DNA of 64,000 bases, taken from NCBI RefSeq assembly GCF_009727055.1, contig NC_052350.1, forward strand, positions 389,569 through 453,568, read 5' to 3'. The DNA comes from Benincasa hispida (taxonomy: Eukaryota > Streptophyta > Magnoliopsida > Cucurbitales > Cucurbitaceae). Position 1 is the stretch's first letter; every line of letters starts with the position of its first letter. Below are positions 13,391 through 24,055 of this stretch, in pieces. The notes beneath the pieces are model-generated. The model was not told where the DNA came from. It did not search any database and was given only the letters and a program-made list of their open reading frames with translations. The translations under genes were made by a program, and so were the position numbers.

Positions 13391-15092
13391 TAGGAAAAAT
13401 TGAATAAAACAAATCATTTCATCCCATAATCTAAAAAATCAAGTAGAGGGACGTAATGGCTAACATAGCTTATTTGGCTTGGGATTATTTAGCATCTTCA
13501 TTCGTTTCATTCCCCCATCTTCCTCTCCCCACACATTGCTCTTTTCAATTTTCATACAAAGTAAGAAATACAAACAAAATTAAATGAGTCACTAAAAATT
13601 AGAATTAATAAATTTAAATAAATCGTATACACTTATCCCCAATTATAATCGAAAAAGCAATGAACAAATTGTCCCTAATTTGAATTAATCCTTCCAATGA
13701 AGTCAATGTATGCTGATACAAATCATCAAACACCTTCTATACTCCCAAATCAAATCCCTAAAAAAGAAAAAACTAAAAAGCAAAGTCAAAATAAAAAAAA
13801 ACAAACAAACACATTTCAATACAATATTAAAAAAATTAAAAAAAAAAAAAATTACATGTTGCAAAGGTCCATCATCTAAATGCATTGAGAGGTTTTTCCA
13901 TGGTTTCCCGTTTGGGTTTTCCTATATAAATAAATTTCAAATCAAACCCCTCCAAAGTCTAAAAAATACACATTGGGAAGATTTTTTGTTTTTGGATATA
14001 AAAAAATTTCTAAATCAAATCCCTTTAAAATAAAAAAAAGAAGATTTTAATACAATATAAAAAAAAAACAAAATAACAAAACTAATAGTTTGAAATTGCT
14101 CCGATCAAAGATTTATTACCCACATGCAAAATGCTTAGATTAAGTTTTCTTCTACTGATCATTATTCAAGTGTTTAGATGAGTGATCCATATTTCTTCCA
14201 TTTTCACAAAGTGATCTATTGATATTATTTCTCTTGAATTTCTTCAATTTAGTATTGAAATGAAGTGGGGTAGAAGTGAGAGTTGAATGCCCATGACCAA
14301 AGCATGGACTCAAATTATAACTATGTGCCTATTTGTATCTCTTGGATAAAAGATTTCGTTTGAGTTGCGTTGTTTCGTACCTGAAGTGTCTTTCCGTAGA
14401 GGGTTTTAATTGGTACTATTGCACCCTATCTCGAAGAATCACATACCATCAATATCAATTGCACTTATTTGACCTATGACTTTATTTTTTAAATATATAA
14501 ATTTATTTTATAAACTACAAAATTAAAAAAGTCACCTCTATTATCTTTCAAATGGACACTTACACTCGAAAAGTCATAACCACTCCACAAAAGAGCAATA
14601 TAGAAATTTATGAAAAATGTAAAGACAAAAGGACATGTAAAGATTCTCCCTACATATCACTTTTAAATATAATAGAGATAGAGATATGAGTGATTTTACC
14701 TTTTTTGTCTCTTTCTATTTTTCCTATTCAGAAAGATTTATTTACTAATTTTTTGACCGAGTTTTAGGAAAAGAAAATTTTATTTGGGAGGTTTTGAGAG
14801 GATGATTTTAACTAAAATCAAGTAAAAATAATTAAAAAAAATTAAGATTTAAATTGGAGTTATATTTGATATTCAATTACCAAAGTCTAGGAGTATAAGG
14901 AGATTTTTTCACTTAAATTTATTCATCAATGGAGGACCAGCAGTTGCAATAAGAGATTCAATTGTGTTCAGTACCTGCCTTAGTCATGTTCTTTGAATAG
15001 TTATCTAAAGATTGTATAACATATAATATATATTAAAATTATTAAATAGTTGTTTGGTGCTTAACCAATTGAACAATGTTAAGTTGATGGGT

Positions 15093-15097
<5 letters not shown>
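13391..15097. other. AT-rich intergenic DNA with diverged direct repeats
   Basis: No gene is supported. Around 13735-14060 a motif (ATCAAATCCCT..., a long A-rich run, AATACAATAT) occurs twice, at about 13747 and 14016, separated by about 270 bp, which points to an old duplication. Lys-rich and Phe-rich open frames here come from homopolymer runs. Confidence 0.5.
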
Positions 15098-15139
<42 letters not shown>

Positions 15140-15141
15140 AA
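15098..15141. repeat. Poly(T)35-poly(A)9 tract
   Basis: Thirty-five consecutive T are followed directly by nine A. This could be the tail of a minus-strand retroposed sequence, but no body is recognisable. The run length is unreliable in most assemblies. Confidence 0.9.
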
Positions 15142-15429
15142 CATTCCAGATTAAATTTGAAATTAGATCTACATCGTGTAATTGTCTATTAAGTTTTGGA
15201 TATTTTTCAAGGCTAAATTATAAGAATACCTTTGAATCTTGCTATTTGTTTTAAAATTAATTGTAATTATTTTCAAAGTTGAAATATTATGTTTGGACTT
15301 TTAACGAATGTTCTGGAACTATCCTTTATAGCAATACCAAAATGGTTGATGAAATGACACTTGGTAGTTAGTAGCATAAAGGCTAGTTAGGAGTCAACGT
15401 TTATAATAATCTCTGCAGGATCGGGTCTT
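15142..15429. other. AT-rich intergenic DNA
   Basis: No ORF, repeat or motif that I can support in this stretch. Confidence 0.4.
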
Positions 15430-16082
15430 CATGAATATCTTTCTTGATCAGGACGAAAAATCCTCGATTTGATTTGATTGAAGATAGGATCAAACTAAGG
15501 ATAAAAAAGGGTTCCTGGTCGGGAACGGGGCGAGGACGGAGAAGGTTTCCCCACCCTATCCGTTGACCTCATCCTCGTCCCAAATAATTTTTTTATTTGT
15601 TTCTTTTATACACCATACATATAGTTGCTTCGGTAACTGTTTTATGTTTTTAAATTTTTGTTTTTGTTTTTGTTTTTGTTTTATTTCATAATATAAAACA
15701 GTGTCACAGTAGCCTTATTTTGTTTAAATTTCATTCTATAATATAATAACTTTAATCATTTTATTAAATTTACAATATAAAATGCTAAAATATCTTTTAA
15801 TTACTCATTTAAATTAAAAAAAATATTAATAATACTAACTTGTTATCTAAAATATTTAGAATTTCAATATAAATACCACATTTTAATTAATTTTAAATAA
15901 AATAATAATTACAAATAAAAATAAAAAATGGATAATATTTCCTCACGGGACACAATTTCCGAACAGGATCCCCAACTCTGACTCCTCAAAACGGAAAATG
16001 GGACGGGATGAGGATGAAAAATTTCTACGGGGATGGGGATGGAGAGTGCATCCTTGACCCCACTTCGTTGTCACCATGAGCT
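15430..16082. mobile_element. hAT-like non-autonomous element (GGGGATGG class), second copy
   Basis: The left part is G/C-rich (GGGAACGGGGCGAGGACGG and CCCCACCCTATCC). An AT-rich centre follows, and the right part is again G-rich (ACGGGGATGGGGATGG, then CCTTGACCCCACTTCGTTG). The right end resembles the right end of the element in TGH intron 10. No ORF; non-autonomous. Ends are approximate and no target-site duplication was confirmed. Confidence 0.45.
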
Positions 16083-16985
16083 AGAGCATAAGATCCAAGA
16101 TTGCTTTAATATACAATTTTTTTAAAATTTTGGATGAAATTAGGATTTGAAATGGTATATTAGTGATCTAAATTGGTTCGATGATCTAAATTTTCGTTAT
16201 AAGTTATCAACACATCATTTTACATCTCAACTTTCATCCAAAATTATCAAATAATAGTTTGAAAATGTTTATGAAAAAATCAAAGGTAATATTGTAAATT
16301 TTGAAAGAATTTAATTTATAACTTTTATGGGCCTTTCTCTTCATAAATCAAGGGACAAAACAAATTTCAATGTACAAACTATCCTCTTCAAATATTATAG
16401 TTTCTAATACGAATAATCAAATCTTCCACTTCTGAGATGATTTGTTGGTTTATATATCAAGAAGAGTGGTTGATATTAGGAGTGTCAATAGGATAAGGGT
16501 TGACTTCTTTATCCATGTCCTAATCCTTTAAATCATTCTTTATTCCTACTATAGTTTCAGAAATGACCCTCATGAAAAATTTGTAGGAGTGAGCTTTTTC
16601 TTTCATAAAATTAGTAATTTTAGTTTAATTTTGATTAGATTAATAAGAATATATATATATCCATTGTTTACATGAAGCGTGGAATGAAGCATGGAAGAAA
16701 TGGAAGAAATGGACACGTGATGTGTGTGTAGCATGAAGAATATGGAGTAAATGGTATTGGTGGAAGGATGTATGAAGGACACGTGGCAAAGAGAGAGGAA
16801 ATGGAAAATGGAATGGAGAATTATGATATGTTATGGAATGGAAAATTATGATATTTTATGGAATGGTAAATTATAATTATGGAATGGAATGAGTATGTTG
16901 GTATGGAATGAAGCAAAGGTTTACTATAATCTGTGATTGAAATAATGATAGAAAGTTTGTGTAAATTGAAAGTTAATAAAATAAG
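16083..16985. other. Intergenic DNA with a GGAATG-rich repeat at about 16680-16910
   Basis: No gene. Between about 16680 and 16910 short purine-rich words (GGAATG, ATGGAAGAAATGG, ATTATGATAT) recur in a loose tandem pattern. This marks the boundary before the endogenous viral sequence. Confidence 0.5.
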
Positions 16986-17187
16986 ACTAAATTAATTGTT
17001 GCAATTGATAAAGAAAGATTGATGTAGGAAATATGAACTTCCTTGAATTGTTTGGGAGAAATGAAGAACTTCTTTATTTTTCAACACAAGGTATAAAGTT
17101 CTCTAGATTTTCTCTCAAGGCAAAAACTAAAGATACAGAAGAAAAAACTTGTGAAGGTAAAACTTGTGTCCCTAGATTCATACTAAA

Positions 17188-17203
17188 CTTCCTTTATAGA
17201 GAT
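17188..17203 (-). promoter_or_regulatory. 35S-like TATA region of the endogenous pararetrovirus
   Basis: On the minus strand the sequence reads ATCTCTATAAAGGAAG. This TATA box with the adjacent AAGGAAG matches the layout of caulimovirid pregenomic promoters. It lies after the last viral ORF region, where the large intergenic region is expected. The stretch down to about 16986 would then be transcribed leader. Activity is not known. Confidence 0.55.
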
Positions 17204-17296
17204 AGGAAATTTACCATGCATTACATTGGGTGGACATGTTATAAGACGCATGACACCTAAAATCTAAAACCAAACATTTGTACAATACATTGAAAC

Positions 17297-18447
17297 TTAA
17301 GTTTGACACGTTTTGTCTTCAATTGGAGTTTGTCGTCTACTTATTTGATTGAGTTGATTTGTGGATGTGACGCATAAAATTTGCAAATTCGTTGTCATCC
17401 TCTTCTTCTTGAATGTTTGATGTATTTTCTTCTTGACTGGTAGTGGATGGAGACGAAATTTGTTGAAGAATAATATTGGGCTCTTCTTCATTTGATACTT
17501 GTGCCATTGCAACCATCAGTCCTGATTTTTGAGTAAAAAATTGTTGATTCTTTTGTAGATTTGGCTTCATATTGTGGGGATAGATGGAAAACTATTTTTC
17601 CACCACATTTTTTTGAAGCAACAACTATGTTGAATTTGTCCCACCGCTTGATTCGATATGATCGAGATAAGCGGGAGATGTCATTTGATTCTGTAACAGA
17701 ATAATTTCAGCAAAAGATCCATGCTAGATGAAAATAATATAAAAACGTAGAGTTAAGTAAAAAGAATTTGAGAAAATATTATTTGAAAAGTATCTATAAC
17801 TTTCAAGAATTGGATATGGTGGGATAGCCTCATTAAGGCCAAATATATCCCACCAATCATTAAACCATAATGGAAAATCTTGGATGTCAAACATTATGAA
17901 CCAAGAATGATTAAAATTGTTTAACCAAAACATATTGTACCAAGCATTTTGATAATCGATGTATGAATAAGTTTGTGGAGAAAATTGATGAGAAAATCTT
18001 TTTTTAGTATAAATATTTTGATTCCATTTTGTTGGAGTTAGAACACAAAGACAATTCTATTGGGGTCATCTTTATTCTTGTTATGGGTGATTTCAATTCA
18101 GTCGGTATCAACAAGAATAAATTCATACAATAAACGAGTTTTTTGAGGATGGTTTGGAATATAATGGAAATTTGACGGAAATATTTTTTAAATTGTTTCA
18201 AGCATAGATTTACCTCAATTAAGGCAGAAGGCCTTGAATGGATGGAAGATCCCAAAATATGAAATTTATTTGATAACGGTAATTCTTGAGGAGTTTTTCC
18301 TTTTCGATCCTCCATTATCGATGATGATTCTCCTTTGATAAATTGATACGCTTGAGAGTATGATGCTTTGGTTTGTGGAGGTATTGATCGTTGTTGTTGT
18401 TCTTGATCACGATCATGCTTTTCTTCTTTCTTGCAAGGGGACTTCAT
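17297..18447 (-). pseudogene. Viral ORF downstream of RNase H (function unknown), broken
   Basis: Three minus-strand open segments (18004-18447, 17724-17933, 17297-17570) look like pieces of one reading region interrupted by frameshifts. The first begins with a basic MKSPCKKEEK stretch and has a Ser/Gln-rich part; the second has a Trp/Phe-rich patch (WFNDWWDIFG); the third ends in an acidic Glu/Asp run. A downstream ORF of unknown function is known for some plant pararetrovirus lineages. I recognise no catalytic motif. Confidence 0.5.
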
Positions 18448-18479
18448 TTGTTCTTTTCTTTCTCTCTTTCACTCTCTTC

Positions 18480-19189
18480 TTTAGTCTTGCTTTGAAGAAA
18501 TTCTCGAGTGATATCAGGGAGGGAGTTTGCACTTCCTTTTATAGCTTCAATTTTGAAATCAAAACAAGAAAGTATTGCTTGTCATCTAGCAAAAATTTGT
18601 CGAGAAACCAGGTTTTTAACATCCTTTTGTAAAACATCTGTAGCTGCTTTGCAATCCACGCGTATTAAAAAACTTTTGTTGATTAAATCACTTTGGAATT
18701 TGTTGGTATATAAAACAATTGATAAAATCTCTTTTTTTGATGGTTGAATATTTTTTTTAGATCTTAAATCTCTTTTTTTGATGGTTGAATATTTTTTTTA
18801 GATCTTAGTCAGATACCCGAATGATTTCTAACTAGTTGCTCGTTACCATTGATGGACTGTTTGAGAATGCCTCCATATCCTATATTTGATGCATCTGTTT
18901 CTACAATGAGTGATGCATGTGGATTGATGATGGATAAACATGGAAGACTTTTGACTAGACCTTTAATTATTTTAATGATATGTATGTTAATGATTCCATG
19001 GAGGGGATTTTTTCTGAGTCTTTGATATAGAGGTTCACATTGTCTTAAATTTGGAATAAAATCTGATATATAATTTAAGTAACCTAAGAATCTTTGTAAT
19101 TGATTTTTATTGGTGATTTCTGAAAATTTGTTAGCAAATTCTATTGATAGATCATCTAATTGTTTTTCGATTCTTTTATAACATTTCAT
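18480..19189 (-). pseudogene. Viral reverse transcriptase thumb and RNase H remnant
   Basis: The open segment 18809-19189 starts with the RT thumb/connection region (LQRFLGYLNYISDFIPNL is visible) and runs into the RNase H start with its first catalytic Asp (ETDASNIGYGG). RNase H continues in another frame down to about 18480. A 41-bp tandem duplication at 18726-18807 shifts the frame inside RNase H. The fingers and palm that should precede the thumb are absent, so no polymerase active site exists here. Confidence 0.7.
18726..18807. repeat. 41-bp perfect tandem duplication inside the viral RNase H region
   Basis: Two adjacent copies of a 41-bp unit starting AATCTCTTTTTTTGATGG, at 18726 and 18767. 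Because 41 is not a multiple of three, the duplication shifts the viral frame. It is identical in both copies and so is likely young relative to the insertion. Confidence 0.9.
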
Positions 19190-19199
19190 TTAGAAATTG

Positions 19200-19990
19200 T
19201 ATTTGTTGGGTCTTTCTTTTAATGGAGTTAATAATTTTAAATATTGAGGACTTTTGAATTGAATTTATTAATTTAGTAGATATTGGATTTACAAATTTGA
19301 AAGTAATGTTTTGATTTAAGATTTTTGAATTTATTCCTTTCTCATTTATTGAGAATGGATAAAGTTGAGATAGGAATGAGGTTCCTAATATTATTTCTTC
19401 ATCTAAGTCTTATATTTATATGAAGATATTTTTGAAACAATATCCTTGATTGCATATATATGCATTTGAAAGTTTGTAACGAATTTTTAATCGTTGATCA
19501 TTAGCACCATGTAATTTTTCGGAGGTTTTTTTTAAAGTATTTGGTAGGTATTAAGCCTTCCCGTATATAGCTTTGGTCGGCTCCTGAGTCAATTAAAATC
19601 TTAGAGGTTAAATGGTATTCCTTATTTATGACAAGATCAAAAATAGAGTACCATTTTTGTATTTGAACTTTATTAATAAGATTGATAAACGATTCTTGTG
19701 GAATTTTATCGGCTTCATTATCAATTTCTATGTTTTCAGGATTTTTAGAAGTGAAAGGTTGATCAATTATTTGTTGAGTTTGAAGTGATAAGAGTTTGAA
19801 TTTTATTTGAGAATTTTCTATTGTAATGTTAGAAATTTCTTCCTTTATTGTATTTATTTCTCTTTGAAGGTCGGGAATAGTTACTGGTTTTGTTTTTGGT
19901 TCGAAGCGAGAATTATCTCTTTAAGATTGTAATGTTGGAAACTTTGTTGTTGAGGTTCTTAAGATAAGTTTTTTAAAATATTCTCTTTTA
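19200..19990 (-). pseudogene. Viral aspartic protease region, broken
   Basis: On the minus strand an aspartic protease signature (DSGADQS) is readable at about 19565-19590, preceded by a coat-to-protease linker and followed by the protease C-terminal half and the start of the RT connection. Several stops interrupt it. The region then meets the RT thumb directly at about 19190-19200, which marks the deleted polymerase core. Confidence 0.6.
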
Positions 19991-20053
19991 ATTTTGGGGT
20001 CTTCAATTTGGCGAATGACTTCAAAAAGAATCTCTTGTCTCTTGAAATAACCT

Positions 20054-21200
20054 TTATAGTTTGCTTGCATGCACATGTTTCAATTTGATTATCAAGGATA
20101 TTGATATTTTAGAATTAGAATTATGAATTTCGAAAATTTGTTCATAGGAGGATTTTTCATTGTCATCTGATGAGGAGGAGGAGTTTGAATGTGTTAACAA
20201 ATTTAATAATTGAATTTTTAAATCTTCATCTATTTCTAAACTATTAATTTTTCCTTTCATAGGACAATTTGGAGCTATGTGTCCCTTTTGTATACCTTTA
20301 AAACAAGTAATTTCTTTTCTTCTAGTAGTTTTGTAATTTTTAAATCTTCTTTTTGGTTTATAAGTATGCTTGTTTTGGTTATTTTGAAAATATCTCTGGG
20401 TTGTATAAGGTTTTCTGTAAAATTTCTTTTTAAATTGCTTGGGTTGTTTTCGGGCTGACAGCTGTATTTTCTCATAACCATACTGAGCACAAAAAGATCT
20501 AAGTTCCTGTTTTTGCTTATGAAATTCATTTTTCATTTTTGCTCTCAATTTAATGTCTGTGCATAAAGCTAAACCTTCATTGTTGATAAAGCTAATTAAT
20601 TCACCGCAGGTTAGATTATCAAGAATTGTACCATGATAAGTTTGTCTTATTGTTTGGGTACTTTTTGAGCAAATAATTTTGGCAATCCTGAGAGAATCTT
20701 TCTTTCCAAGATTGATTATTGCAATCTGTGCGGGTATAAACTTTGCTCAAGAAAACATCTTTATACCATCTGACATCTTGAAGTTTTGGACAAGTAAAGT
20801 TGGAAAGAATTTCAGAACATTCGTTCTTGGAACTGAACGGATTCTCCTATAAAGTTTTTGGTAATAGTGTAAATCAAAGTTGCAATAACGTCTTGTATTT
20901 GACTTATTTCTGAACTACTTGGTTCAACTTTAATGGCAGTTGGTATTCTTGTTTTGTCATTTGAAGATACACAATTATCCCACTATCCTTTTAAATTGCC
21001 AGTGAAACCGAAAATTAGCATTTGAGTAATTTGGTGGTCTATATTTTGGTGTATTTTGTAAGCAGTGACTACTAAGGTCATTTCATGCATTAAATTTAGA
21101 ATTTGATGTTCAGTCATGCCATCTATATTCTATTCATAGATGTCATTTCCTGTACATTGAGCCTAGGTTAATTGATATCTCTCTTCGTATTGCATAGATG
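20054..21200 (-). pseudogene. Viral coat protein region with degenerate zinc knuckle
   Basis: The open segment 20054-20548 is basic (Lys/Arg/Gln/Tyr-rich) and holds a zinc-knuckle-like motif (CFKGIQKGHIAPNC) in which the second cysteine position reads Gly. An acidic Ser-rich tail follows (SNSSSSSDDNE). This is the usual layout of a caulimovirid coat protein C-terminus. The upstream part, 20550-21200, carries the rest of the capsid region with stops in every frame. Confidence 0.6.
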
Positions 21201-21232
21201 ATCTAGAATAATAGTTTCTAAATTTTGGATAC

Positions 21233-21781
21233 CTAATTTGTTATCTTTTGAAGAGTGAGATTACGAAATTGTTCTTCCAGGTTATTTTGTAAGTCATCAG
21301 GATTATCTTTTATTTCATGTATGTCAGAATAATTTTGACCAGAAGTTTCATTTATAGTATTAATTTTTGATGTTGATGTATTAAATTCTTTTGTAGAATT
21401 TAAATTCATGTTTTGTAATTGAAGGTTAATTTTGTCTAAAATATTATTAGATTCTTTACTTGAAAAATTAATTAATTTTAAATCTTTATATGATATTTCA
21501 AAAGGTTTAAACAATGGTTTTGTTTTATCGATTAGTTAAGGTTGTGATTTTATAGGGTGATGTTGAGATTCAAGTTTGGATTCTATTCTTTCTACTTGGT
21601 TGGATATTGTATGTAAAATTTTATTAGAATAATTATTCTGTAATTGTATATTTTTGATATCTTTTGATGTCGGTACTTTTGTTCCAATTTCAGGTACATT
21701 TATCATCTTGAAAGGTGAAGCTATTACTTCTTGATCATTATTATTTTGGAATTTAATTTCTGATGTGGAGAAGTTACACAT
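21233..21781 (-). pseudogene. Viral variable/coiled-coil region between movement and coat proteins
   Basis: Two open minus-strand segments (21536-21781, 21233-21514), rich in Asn, Gln, Ile, Leu and Glu, with heptad-like stretches (NNILDKINLQLQNMNLN) suggesting coiled coil. They lie between the movement and coat regions. No conserved domain is recognised; the assignment rests on position. Confidence 0.4.
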
Positions 21782-22070
21782 CTTTTAGGATTTGTAGTTT
21801 CCTTATTAGTATTAATAGTTTGATATGAAGGAGATGTAAGGTTTTGATAATAAGTTCTATATTTCATCCAATGGAAGAATATATATTTAATTTAAGTTTT
21901 TCCATTGTTCCGTAATATTCATCATGAATAGTTTTGGTAAAGGATTAAAAAAATTTATTCCTTAAGAGTTTATTTTTGTACCAAGATTCTTTATCTAATT
22001 CTATTTTATTAATTGTAAAGGGTTTGGAAATAAGGTTAATATTTTGTATATCAACATGAGTTGGGATAAG

Positions 22071-22122
22071 GTTGATTCCTTATCTTTTGTATAAGGTTGA
22101 TTCCTTATCTTTTGTATAAAAA
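22071..22122. repeat. 25-bp tandem duplication in the viral movement-protein region
   Basis: AAGGTTGATTCCTTATCTTT and the five bases after it occur twice in a row. The 25-bp unit is not a multiple of three, so it changes the frame at the end of the open segment that starts at 22574. Confidence 0.8.
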
Positions 22123-22995
22123 GGTTGAGGTATTGTATTATCAAACTGTACTCCTTGAAGATTTATAGAAGTATTTAGTTGAGGAGGTTCATACGTCGTG
22201 GAAAATTTAGGAGGTTCATATGTACTAGAAAATCTAGGAGGTTTATATCTTGAAGATTGAAACTGTATTTCTACACTTCCATCTTCATTTTCAATGATAC
22301 AGATTAATTTTGGATCTTTAATTGAAGGTTTAAAGGCATCTTCTAAATTCCATCTAGGATTATGAGTAATTTGATTCCAAGATAACATTTTTGGAGTAAA
22401 AGTATTTGAGTATTCCATATTGGCTTCCATTAGGAGGGTTTGGTCTTTGGGAGAAGTCTCAAGAGCTTTGGGGGATAAATTTGTATGCATTAATTTATAA
22501 TGTATACGAAATATTCCTACAATAAGTTTAGTTTGTGGTTCCCAATCCATGTTTTGAATTTTAATATCAAGCATTAAAGATCTAAGTATATTTGGATCAC
22601 TTAATGAAATTGAAAAGTTTGGATAACAATTGAAATAGATTGGTCCTCGTTCTGAATTTGATTCGATTATAGAAAGTATTGAGTTTGAAAAGTTTCTATG
22701 TCTTTTATCACGTAACAGTAATAGAATTGGAGTATCTAATCCTATTCTATAAAGTGGTTTTATGACAATTTGAACTAATCCTATATGAAGAAATTTATAT
22801 TTTTCTTGGTGTTGAATAATTGATTGTCTTGAAAATAAACAAAGAGTTTCTGAGAGTTTATTGATTGTGACTAATTGTTTTGTGGTTTTGATTCTATAAT
22901 CTTGAAGAAAATCAAATTTTCTTATTTGATAGATTGTTTAAATATCCACTTTTGGTATATTCCAATTATTGAGGTTTTTCTCTATTTTTGCCATT
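22080..22995 (-). pseudogene. Viral 30K-type movement protein region, broken
   Basis: The minus-strand translation between about 22995 and 22080 shows the pattern of a caulimovirid 30K-superfamily movement protein: a hydrophobic beta-rich core around 22800-22600 (PIYFNCYPNFSISLSDPN is readable), followed by the open segment 22080-22574. That segment ends in a Pro/Thr-rich tail with repeated YEPP units. Frames are interrupted at about 22575 and elsewhere. Such proteins normally enlarge plasmodesmata for cell-to-cell spread; this copy is not intact. Confidence 0.6.
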
Positions 22996-23099
22996 TGAAG
23001 CTCTTGACTATTCACTATGGAGGGTTAATCATTTGAATAATCTTCAATTAAATTTGAGTTTTTTGTAATATGGGCTAGAGAGCATTTTTCCAATTATCT

Positions 23100-24055
23100 T
23101 AGACATTATATATATATGTGTGTGTGTGTAAAATAGGCACTCATTCTTAGTGTCAAGAGCCAAATGTTAGTCCCTCTACACTCTATGTATGTTGCCAATG
23201 TATGTTGCCATCTGTCTTGTTCTTAGTGTCCGTTCTTAGTGTTCAAATAAACCACTTCATACTTGTCATTTTGCCTATAAATAGAGGCATTTGGTGGAGC
23301 TTGTAACTCACACATACATCGGTAAAATCTCGAAGAAAGTGGAAGATTTTGGAGAAAGTTCTTATTTCATATTTTGTTAATTTATTTTATTTTGTTTATT
23401 TTATGTTTTATTTATTTTGAATATTTATTTATTTAATATATATTATTAAAGTATATTTTCTTCATATCAATGATTTTATGCACTGTTGTGCTCCTCAAAT
23501 TTATAACGTGTAAGTTTTTTCCTCTTCATTATAATTAATAAATTTAATGTTATTTTGCATATTTAATATCTATTAAATTTTTAATATAAATACAATATTT
23601 TATGATAGTGCTGTCATGACAAATCTCACAAATTTAGAATTTATCGCTCCACCTTGACGCTATGAATCTTGGAGAGACTATTAAAGAAAGAAATGCGACA
23701 TCCAACCAGGATAAAGCAAAAGCTATTATTAAAAAACAATTATTCTTAAAGCTCATTATGAGTGGATGCACTTGAGGTTATAAGATTTCATTTCAATAGT
23801 TCAAAATTATGGTTATGCAAAAAGAAAATTACGAAGACATTTTCTACATTTCATGTCTTGAATTACTCCTATTATGTTATATGCTTCTACCACAGCAATA
23901 TCGAAAGAACTAATTTTATGTTTTCTCGTGGTTGAACAAAATAATGAGGTATGGATAAAAAATGATGAATCTTCGACCAATCGAAACGATATCATTTCTG
24001 GGAGTGAATGCATATTTTTGTTGTGCACCGTTGTGCTCCTCAAATTTACACCATA
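23100..24055 (+). pseudogene. Truncated Copia-type element: promoter/LTR relic plus gag (UBN2-like) remnant
   Basis: A good plant TATA box (TATAAATAG, 23276-23284) is followed by a transcribed-looking leader and an ATG at 23616 opening a gag-like reading (MTNLTNLEFIAP). After an apparent deletion this resumes as DAMNLGETIKERN and, in other frames, as YEWMHLRL and LVVEQNNEVW. These match a common plant Copia gag family of the UBN2/retrotran_gag type. Several frameshifts and stops. The phrase GTTGTGCTCCTCAAATTTA occurs at both about 23485 and 24029, as expected for LTR-derived repeats. A (TG)n/(TA)n microsatellite lies at 23110-23128. Confidence 0.6.

Larger units (their letters stand above)
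16986..23060 (-). mobile_element. Endogenous pararetrovirus (Caulimoviridae-like), defective
   Basis: Read on the minus strand, the regions follow in caulimovirid order: movement protein, variable/coiled-coil part, coat protein with zinc knuckle, aspartic protease, reverse transcriptase remnant with RNase H, a downstream ORF, then a 35S-like TATA region and leader. There are no LTRs or integrase, which separates it from Gypsy elements. Many stops, frameshifts, small tandem duplications and a deletion of the polymerase core make it non-functional. The single large polyprotein-like order with an extra ORF after RNase H resembles petuvirus/florendovirus-type elements; the genus is an inference. 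Ends are approximate. Confidence 0.8.

Noticed and set aside
13697..14033. Overlapping Lys-rich and Phe-rich ORFs on both strands
   Set aside because: Products of A/T homopolymer runs in diverged repeat DNA.
17033..17260. 75-residue plus-strand ORF
   Set aside because: Overlaps the minus-strand viral promoter/leader region; no domain.
16986..23060. Classification as a Gypsy LTR retrotransposon
   Set aside because: No LTRs, no integrase, presence of a 30K-type movement protein region and a 35S-like promoter; the order fits Caulimoviridae.
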